Source of the DNA: CAYRZF01 sp964428805
GTDB lineage: Bacteria; Methylomirabilota; Methylomirabilia; Rokubacteriales; CSP1-6
Length of the DNA: 12,493 nt
Assembly: GCA_964428805.1 (NCBI GenBank)
Contig: CAYRZF010000061.1
Span: forward strand, 1-12,493
Direction: 5' to 3'
Positions 1-5,106 of this stretch are shown in pieces. Position 1 is the first letter of the stretch. Every line of letters starts with the position of its first letter. A model generated the notes under the pieces. The model saw nothing but the letters and a program-made list of their open reading frames with translations. It was not told the DNA's origin and ran no database searches. Made by a program: the position numbers and the translations under genes.

Positions 1-302
1 TCGTAGATCTCGAAGAATTTGTCCAGGCGGGTGAGCTCGAAGACCATCCGCACGTCCTTCGTCATCCCGCAGAGCACAAAGCGGCCGCCGCCCTCGAGCG
101 TGTCCTTGCGCGCGGCCATCAGGATGCCGAGCCCCGAGCTGTCGATGTACGTGGCCCGCGACAGGTTGACCAGGATCTGGAGGGACACGGCCTTGGTGAG
201 GTCCCCCAGGGTGTCTCGGATGCGTGAGACCGCGTTCACGTCGATCTCACCGGTCAGATCCACGATGACGAGGCTGGGCTCGCGGCGGACGGCGATCTCC
301 AT
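1..302 (-). CDS. STAS-domain protein (anti-anti-sigma factor-like), partial at window edge
   Basis: A small cytoplasmic STAS domain of the SpoIIAA/RsbV anti-sigma-factor-antagonist type. Such proteins bind a partner-switching kinase/anti-sigma factor when unphosphorylated. The first 100 residues are visible, starting MEIAVRREPSLVIVDLTGEI. They include the family's phospho-acceptor region YIDSSGLGIL (about residues 52-61) and the following helix and strand (GRFVLCG). The C-terminus lies beyond position 1. The ATG at 302-300 follows GAGGG a few bases upstream. The start is 7 nt after the HtrA stop, so the two genes are probably co-transcribed and perhaps translationally coupled. The domain call is solid; the regulatory target is unknown, because no kinase or sigma factor is visible. 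Confidence 0.88.
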   Translation of the reverse strand, partial: MEIAVRREPSLVIVDLTGEIDVNAVSRIRDTLGDLTKAVSLQILVNLSRATYIDSSGLGILMAARKDTLEGGGRFVLCGMTKDVRMVFELTRLDKFFEIY

Positions 303-309
303 CGCGCCC

Positions 310-1473
310 TCAGCGGGCCTTCCGGTCGTCTCCGGGCATCTCGGCGATCCTCGCCGTCACGTCCAGCGGGGTCTTTTTCCGCAGGAGCCCGAGCGCCACG
401 CTCTTTCCGACCTCGGAATCGGCCACCAGGCGCTGGAGGTGATGGTAGTCCTCCACTTGGACCCGGTCGAAGGTGAGAACGAGATCGCCCTGCTGGAGCC
501 CGGCGTCGGCGGCGGGGCTCTTCGGATAGACCGAGGCCACCACCGCGCCGGCCGTGTCCTTGGCTCCCAGCGACTCCGCGAGCTGGGGCGTGAGCGGCTG
601 CACGGCGATGCCGAGCCAGCCACGTACGACCTTCCCCTTTTCGACGAGCTGGTTGACCACCCGCTTGACCATGTTGATCGGGATGGCGAACCCGATCCCC
701 TGGCCGGCGGCCACGATGGCGGTGTTGATCCCCACGACCTCTCCCTTGAGGTTCAGGAGCGGGCCACCCGAGTTGCCCGGGTTGATGGAGGCATCGGTCT
801 GAATGAAGTTCTCGTAGGTGGCGATTCCCACGTCGGAGCGGCCGGTGGCGCTGATGACCCCGACGGTGACGGTCCGATCGAGACCGAAGGGGTTGCCGAT
901 GGCGATGGCCCATTCTCCGACCTTCAGGGTGTCGGAGTTTCCGAGCTTGGCCACGGTGAGCTCGGAGTCCGGCTGGAACCGGACCACCGCGAGGTCCGTC
1001 TTCGGATCGGTGCCCACGACCTGGCCCCGGTATTCCCTTTTCGAGGAGAGGCGCACGAGGATCTCGTCCCCCCCCTTCACGACGTGGAAGTTGGTCAGAA
1101 CGTCGCCGCGCTTGTCGATGATGAACCCGGAGCCGAGACTCGGCTGCCTGAACTCCCCTCGCGGCCCCGGCCCCGGGAATTGCTCGAAGAAGTCCTTGAA
1201 GAGCGGGTCGTCGCTGAAGGGGCTGGGGGTCAGGGGGCGTCGCGTCTTGGCCAGGGTGACGGTGCCGATGTTCACTACGGCCGGCCGGACCTGCTGGACG
1301 ACCTGGGTAAAGGCCGACTGGAGCCCTTCGAGCGTGGTGGGGGAGGCGGCCGGTTGGGCCGGGCGACTCCAGGAAGGGGCGCCATTCCAGGCGGCGTGTA
1401 ACCCAAACCCCACTCCCAACGAGCCCAGAACCAGGAGCGCGATCAGGAATCCTCTGCGCGAGTAGGCAGTCAT
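310..1473 (-). CDS. HtrA/Deg-family periplasmic serine protease with one PDZ domain
   Basis: Trypsin-like quality-control protease of the DegQ/DegS/HtrA family, acting in the periplasm and probably membrane-anchored. From the ATG at 1473 it has 387 residues. A basic N-terminus (AYSRRGF) precedes a hydrophobic segment (about residues 9-28), giving an uncleaved anchor or signal peptide. Counting from an upstream in-frame ATG at 1488 (392 residues), the catalytic triad is His135 (LTNFHVV), Asp165 (KTDLAVV) and Ser240 (NPGNSGGPL), all intact. One PDZ domain follows at about 289-380, containing GWLGIAV, AADAGLQQGDLVL and the usual ligand-pocket pattern. The ATG at 1488 overlaps a TATGAT -10 box, so I chose 1473. 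No Shine-Dalgarno precedes either start. It is divergent from the polysaccharide genes and shares their control region. Whether it serves envelope-stress control or processing of the export machinery cannot be told. Confidence 0.93.
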   Translation of the reverse strand: MTAYSRRGFLIALLVLGSLGVGFGLHAAWNGAPSWSRPAQPAASPTTLEGLQSAFTQVVQQVRPAVVNIGTVTLAKTRRPLTPSPFSDDPLFKDFFEQFPGPGPRGEFRQPSLGSGFIIDKRGDVLTNFHVVKGGDEILVRLSSKREYRGQVVGTDPKTDLAVVRFQPDSELTVAKLGNSDTLKVGEWAIAIGNPFGLDRTVTVGVISATGRSDVGIATYENFIQTDASINPGNSGGPLLNLKGEVVGINTAIVAAGQGIGFAIPINMVKRVVNQLVEKGKVVRGWLGIAVQPLTPQLAESLGAKDTAGAVVASVYPKSPAADAGLQQGDLVLTFDRVQVEDYHHLQRLVADSEVGKSVALGLLRKKTPLDVTARIAEMPGDDRKAR

Positions 1474-1483
1474 AGGTCCGGGG

Positions 1484-1513
1484 ATCATAGCGGTAGGGGG
1501 GGATGGGTGTCAA
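1484..1513 (-). promoter_or_regulatory. Predicted sigma70-type promoter for the HtrA-STAS operon
   Basis: On the minus strand TTGACA (1513-1508) is followed by an 18-nt spacer and TATGAT (1489-1484), matching the -35 perfectly and the -10 in five of six positions. Transcription would start near 1477, only about 4 nt before the ATG at 1473. That fits the missing Shine-Dalgarno and suggests a leaderless or near-leaderless mRNA. It is a visual prediction with no experimental support. Confidence 0.5.
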
Positions 1514-1547
1514 GGAAACTATTGTAAGTAGGTTCTTTTTCCTTGAC
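1509..1547. repeat. 10-bp perfect inverted repeat between divergent genes
   Basis: GTCAAGGAAA (1509-1518) and TTTCCTTGAC (1538-1547) are exact reverse complements separated by 19 nt. Each arm ends in the TTGAC of an outward-facing -35 box, so the two divergent promoters are mirror images in this part. It could be an operator for a dimeric regulator. It could also be a symmetric consequence of two similar promoters. No T-run or GC-rich stem suggests a terminator. Confidence 0.6.
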
Positions 1548-1572
1548 TCATATTAGGGCTGTACGAGAAAAT
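1543..1572 (+). promoter_or_regulatory. Predicted sigma70-type promoter for the polysaccharide operon
   Basis: TTGACT (1543-1548) is followed by an 18-nt spacer and GAAAAT (1567-1572), five of six and four of six matches to consensus. The predicted start near 1579 leaves a leader of roughly 40 nt before the TTG at 1618. The -10 is weak, so the promoter may need an activator. The surroundings (about 1510-1590) are clearly AT-richer than the flanking genes, as expected for a control region. Confidence 0.42.
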
Positions 1573-1605
1573 TTGGGCATAAAGTTCGCTCACCTTGCGC
1601 TTGTG

Positions 1606-1610
1606 GGAGG
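1606..1610 (+). promoter_or_regulatory. Ribosome binding site deciding the TTG start of the export gene
   Basis: GGAGG lies 7 nt before the TTG at 1618, an ideal distance. The in-frame TTG further upstream at 1543 coincides with the -35 box and has no such site. This fixes the start of the Wza-like protein and places its signal peptide at the very N-terminus. Confidence 0.7.
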
Positions 1611-1617
1611 AGATTGC

Positions 1618-3195
1618 TTGAGGGTGGCCCCTCCGGAGGGGAAGTCTATCTTTCGACGCGCTCTCTGCTGGATTCTGATTGTCACTCTGCAGTTGCCGGC
1701 CGTAGTGTGGGCACAGCTTCCATCCGGGCCCGCGCCGTCCGCCCCGCCGGCGGCGCCCGCGGTTGGCATCCCGCCCGGTCAAACGTACTTTGCGCTGAGT
1801 CCGGACTACCGCCTGGGGCCGGGCGACACGGTGGAGGTAATTCTCTCGGGCCGGGTAGACGTCGCGCGCCAGATCCTCATCGTCACGCCCGAGGGGAATA
1901 TCCATTTGCCGCCGATCGGAACGATTCCGGTCGCTGGGCTCACCGTGGCCGAGGCGCGAAAGGCGGTGGCGGATCGAGCCGCGCCGCTCTTCAAGTTTTT
2001 TGACCTCAGTCTCTCGGTGGTCGCGGCCCGCTCATTCGAGATCACGGTCTCCGGGGAGGTGGAGCGCCCCGGGACCTACACCGTGACCGCCACGGAGCGG
2101 GTCCAACAGATCGTCACAAAAGCCGGGGGGATCACGCCCCGCGGGTCGCTCCGGGATGTCATGGTGCTCCGCCAGGGAAAGAAGGAGGGCAGCGTGGACC
2201 TCCTGCGGTTTGCCCTGCGCGGGGATATGTCGCAGAACCCCTACGTGACGGAGGGGCTGACGGTCTTCGTCCCTCCCAAGGGGCCATCGGCCACCCTGCT
2301 CGGGAGCGTGGCGCGTCCGGGCGAGTACGAGATCGGCGAGGAGCGGAATCTGGCGGCCCTCCTGGCTCTCACCGGAGGGGTTTCCCATCTGGCCGCGGTG
2401 AGCCAGGCTCGCCTGACCCGGCTGGGGTCCGACAACAAGAAGGAAACCGAAACGCTGGACCTCGCTCAGGTGCTCGCCCCCGGCGCCCCGGCGGTCGAGC
2501 TTCAGGGCGGTGATGTGCTGTTCGTGCCCCCGATTTCGGTCCTCCAGGACGTGGTGGAGGTGCGCGGGGCGTTTCTCGGGACCGGAGCAGATCCGGGGAA
2601 GACGACGACGATCGGCAGGCCGACGCTCGTGGCGCGAATGGAGCTGGCGTCCGGCGACCGGATCAAGGACGTGGTGGTGAAGGCGGGGGGGGTGGCCCCG
2701 TACGCCAACCTCTATAAGGCGTTCGTGGAGCGCGGAGGGAACAGCGGCCCGAGACAGATCATCCCGGTTGACCTGCAGCGGCTGCTCGTGGAGAAGGATG
2801 AAAGCCAGAACGTGGCCCTCCAGAACGGCGATGTATTCGTCGTCCCGGTGACGGAGGACAAGGTGTACGTCATCGGAAACGTGCGGGCGCCCGGAAGTTT
2901 CGATTACCGGCCGTTCTACTCGCCGAAGGAATACATTCTGCTGGCGGGCGGCCCGGACCGTCGGGCCAAGATGGGCGCGGCCACCGTCATCTTCCCCAAC
3001 GGCAAAATCTACAAGCTCGCCGAGGCGCCGCCGATCGAGCCCGGGGCGGTGGTGCAGGTCCCGGAGGTGTTGGTGAAGTGGTACGAGGACTACCTCCTCA
3101 TCGCCTCCGCCGTGGCCAGCATTCTGACGGCCTATACGGGGCTCTACATCCTGTTCGGCGGGCCAATTTTCGTGCCGGCCGGCGAGAAGCGGTAA
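1618..3195 (+). CDS. Wza-like polysaccharide export protein (Poly_export + SLBB repeats)
   Basis: Outer-membrane/periplasmic export protein of the Wza/GumB family, expected to form the conduit through which exopolysaccharide leaves the cell. It has 525 residues from the TTG at 1618. A signal peptide occupies about 1-32 (basic region KSIFRR, hydrophobic core, VWA|Q cleavage). A proline/alanine linker follows, then the Poly_export domain (about 60-140, beginning YRLGPGDTVEVILSG with the PEGNIHLPPIG strand motif). After that come about four SLBB-type units with recurring signatures such as SGEVERPGTYTV, GSVARPGEYEI, VRGAFLG and GNVRAPGSF. The C-terminus holds a hydrophobic helix (about 491-514), reminiscent of the membrane-spanning helix of Wza. 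There is no lipobox cysteine, unlike classical Wza lipoproteins. It is the first gene of the plus-strand operon. The family is clear; the exact polymer is unknown. Confidence 0.92.
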   Translation: MRVAPPEGKSIFRRALCWILIVTLQLPAVVWAQLPSGPAPSAPPAAPAVGIPPGQTYFALSPDYRLGPGDTVEVILSGRVDVARQILIVTPEGNIHLPPIGTIPVAGLTVAEARKAVADRAAPLFKFFDLSLSVVAARSFEITVSGEVERPGTYTVTATERVQQIVTKAGGITPRGSLRDVMVLRQGKKEGSVDLLRFALRGDMSQNPYVTEGLTVFVPPKGPSATLLGSVARPGEYEIGEERNLAALLALTGGVSHLAAVSQARLTRLGSDNKKETETLDLAQVLAPGAPAVELQGGDVLFVPPISVLQDVVEVRGAFLGTGADPGKTTTIGRPTLVARMELASGDRIKDVVVKAGGVAPYANLYKAFVERGGNSGPRQIIPVDLQRLLVEKDESQNVALQNGDVFVVPVTEDKVYVIGNVRAPGSFDYRPFYSPKEYILLAGGPDRRAKMGAATVIFPNGKIYKLAEAPPIEPGAVVQVPEVLVKWYEDYLLIASAVASILTAYTGLYILFGGPIFVPAGEKR

Positions 3196-3209
3196 GGGAA
3201 GGGGGAAGC

Positions 3210-3505
3210 GTGTACGAGGCCTACTGGGAGCTGAGCGAACCCCCGTTCGACAACTCCCCCAACCCCAAATTCCTCTATCTCTCGCCCGAGCACGAGGAGG
3301 CGCTCATCCGCATGGGGTACGCGGTGAAGCACCGGAAGGGCGCCGCGATGCTCACCGGCGAGTATGGCTGCGGCAAGACCACGCTCTCCCGCGCCCTGCT
3401 CCAGCGCCTGGAGACCGAGCGATACGAGGTGGGGCTCCTGACGAATCCTTGCTGGAGCGCGACGGACTTCCTGCGCGAGATCCTCTACCAGATGGGGGTG
3501 GATAC
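3210..3505 (+). CDS. ExeA/GspA-like AAA ATPase, 3' part lost in assembly gap
   Basis: N-terminal 98 residues of an AAA ATPase of the ExeA type, which also occurs in exopolysaccharide and PEP-CTERM/exosortase gene clusters. It opens YEAYWELSEPPFDNSPNPKF followed by LYLSPEHEEAL, the hallmark N-terminus of this family. Walker A, GEYGCGKTT, is at residues 50-58. The GTG start at 3210 lies 14 nt after the export gene and follows a G-rich AAGGGGG stretch. The reading frame enters the run of N still open, so Walker B, the sensor motifs and any C-terminal peptidoglycan-binding region cannot be seen. The role is inferred: energy coupling or assembly of the export complex. The gap may conceal well over 100 bases, because a typical relative needs several hundred more. 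Confidence 0.85.
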
Positions 3506-3605
3506 NNNNNNNNNNNNNNNNNNNNNNNNNNNNNNNNNNNNNNNNNNNNNNNNNNNNNNNNNNNNNNNNNNNNNNNNNNNNNNNNNNNNNNNNNNNNNNN
3601 NNNNN
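3506..3605. other. Assembly gap (100 N)
   Basis: Exactly 100 undetermined bases, the conventional placeholder for a scaffold gap of unknown length. It interrupts the ATPase gene on the left and the HD-GYP gene on the right, so the end of one gene and the start of the other are missing. Additional genes in the gap cannot be excluded. Confidence 0.98.
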
Positions 3606-4501
3606 CGGCGGCGGGCGAGGCGCCCGAGGAGCTCTTCGCCGAGGTCCTGGCGTTCACCGGGCGACTGCCCGCGCTGGTCCGCGAGGGCCAGGAGTTTCCG
3701 TGGGGGGGGTACCAGCGCCTGCTGGAGCGCGTGATCCGCTCGCTCGGAGGGTCGGCGGAGTTGTTCTGGCTGGCCAATAACCCACCTTCGGCCGGGGCCG
3801 AATACCTCGCCGCTCATCTGACTTCAGTCGGCATCCTGTCCGTTCGGATCGGGGTGGGGCTCCGCCTCGACCGGGAGCAGCTCCTGGATCTCGGGATGGC
3901 CGCGTTTCTCTTCGACGTGGGGATCGCGGAGCTGCCCGGAGGGATCCTCGGGAAAGCCGCGGCGCTCTCGGGCGAGGATCTCGCCACGTATCAGACCCAC
4001 GCCCGGATCTCGGCCGACATTGTGCGCCGCTGGGCGTCGCCGCGAGCAAGCGTGATCGAGGCCGTGCTCCAACACCATGAGCGCGAGAACGGAGGGGGAT
4101 ATCCCCAGGGTCTGGCGGGTTCAGCCATTCATGTCAACGCGAAGATCATCGGGCTCATCGATACCTATACAGCCTTGATCTTTCCCCGGCCGCCTGCACC
4201 TCGGTTGCAGCCCTATCAGGCGATCCGTCAGATTGTGAGCTCCAAGCAGGAAGGGTTTCCCGCGGCGCCCATCAAGGCGCTGCTTGCGGAAATCTCGGTT
4301 TTCCCGCCACGGACCATCGTGAGGCTGAACACGGGCGAGGTGGGTCGGGTGATCGCGGTCAACCGTAACCACCCGCTCCGCCCGAAGGTCGAGATCCTGG
4401 CCGACGCCAAGGGAAACCCTCTGGACGCGCCGAAGATCTTGGACCTTTCGGAGGCGCCGTTCATCTACGTGACGGGTCCGGTCCAGGAGGGAGGAGGGTG
4501 A
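3606..4501 (+). CDS. HD-GYP domain protein with degenerate HD motif, 5' end lost in assembly gap
   Basis: C-terminal 297 residues of an HD-GYP protein; active members hydrolyse cyclic di-GMP in the cytoplasm. The family pattern is clear: EYLAAHLTSV (normally the first metal-binding His region), the HD position, GILGKAAALSGEDL, the histidine of TYQTHARI, QHHERENGGGYPQGL (HH at 4073-4078, GYP at 4097-4105) and LIDTYTAL (Asp at 4160-4162). The canonical HDxGK is replaced by FDVGI (Phe codon 3911-3913): the metal-binding His is Phe and the Lys is Ile. A C-terminal region (RTIVRLNTGEVGRVIAVN) is the usual extension in this family. Inference: catalysis is weakened or lost, and the protein may act as a c-di-GMP sensor or scaffold. 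It overlaps the next gene by 4 nt. The N-terminus, including any receiver or sensor domain, is hidden in the gap. Confidence 0.85.
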
Positions 4502-5103
4502 CGACCCTCTCCGTCCGTGCCCTGGCGGTGACGGACCGTAACGAGCTGGCGGCCCTCGTAGAGGGGAATCTTCCCGCCCTCGAGCCCGGGCTCTCCCTCC
4601 TGGAGCGGCGCTTCCCCGCCGGCCAGGTTTTGGTGGACTTCCTCGCCCTCGACGCCGGCCGGCGGCTCGTGCTCTGTCTGCTCGGCTCGGGCTCGGACAC
4701 CGCCATGCTCGTCCAGGCGGTCGAGGCGTACGGGTGGTGCGACGAAAATGTGGCTTTGCTCGAGCGTCTCTTCCCGGGTGCGCGGATCGACACCACGGTC
4801 CCGCCCCGACTTGTACTGCTGGCACCGCGCTTCTCGGATAGCCTTAGGCGGACGGCGCGCTATATGGGCCCGCTCTCGCCCGCGCTCGTCGAGTGCCGCT
4901 GCCTCGAGGTGAACGGCGCGCGCGGGGTCTGCTTCGAGGCCGTCGAGGGGATGCCGATCCCCGAGCCGTCGATCTCGGCGGTCGGGAATGCGAATGACGT
5001 CGGGTCAACGCGGACGGAGGCGCCGGAGGATGCGGCGCCGGCGCGCGTCCGCCGGCTCGTGCGGCATCTCGAACGCCTGAGCTTTCGCGAGGCTTTCAGG
5101 TAG
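4498..5103 (+). CDS. Small protein resembling an inactivated PD-(D/E)XK (NucS/DUF91-like) nuclease fold
   Basis: A 201-residue soluble protein without signal peptide or membrane segment. The GTG start at 4498 overlaps the HD-GYP stop (GTGA) and has AGGAGG 7 nt upstream. I do not recognise a named family with certainty. The pattern LLERRFPAGQVLVDFLALD (33-51), GRRLVLCLLG (54-63), then LVQAVEAYGWCDENVALL (71-88) follows the layout of NucS-like endonuclease domains: E..G..VDLLA.D, GRLVVIELK, Q...Y..W. Here the catalytic E-x-K is replaced by C60-L-L62, while the first acidic residue (D47) remains. The C-terminal 50 residues are acidic/proline-rich, then basic (ARVRRLVRHLERL). Its place between the HD-GYP and BY-kinase genes suggests an accessory or binding role in this polysaccharide system. 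The real-gene call is strong; the fold assignment is tentative. Confidence 0.72.
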   Translation: MTTLSVRALAVTDRNELAALVEGNLPALEPGLSLLERRFPAGQVLVDFLALDAGRRLVLCLLGSGSDTAMLVQAVEAYGWCDENVALLERLFPGARIDTTVPPRLVLLAPRFSDSLRRTARYMGPLSPALVECRCLEVNGARGVCFEAVEGMPIPEPSISAVGNANDVGSTRTEAPEDAAPARVRRLVRHLERLSFREAFR

Positions 5104-5106
5104 GCC

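Noticed and set aside
19..1401. A 460-codon plus-strand open frame across the STAS and HtrA genes
   Set aside because: The minus strand encodes an intact catalytic triad, PDZ and STAS motifs. The plus-strand translation is low-complexity without domain signals.
1543..1617. TTG at 1543 as the start of the export protein
   Set aside because: It would put 25 residues before the signal peptide, coincides with the -35 box and has no ribosome binding site. TTG 1618 has GGAGG at the right distance.
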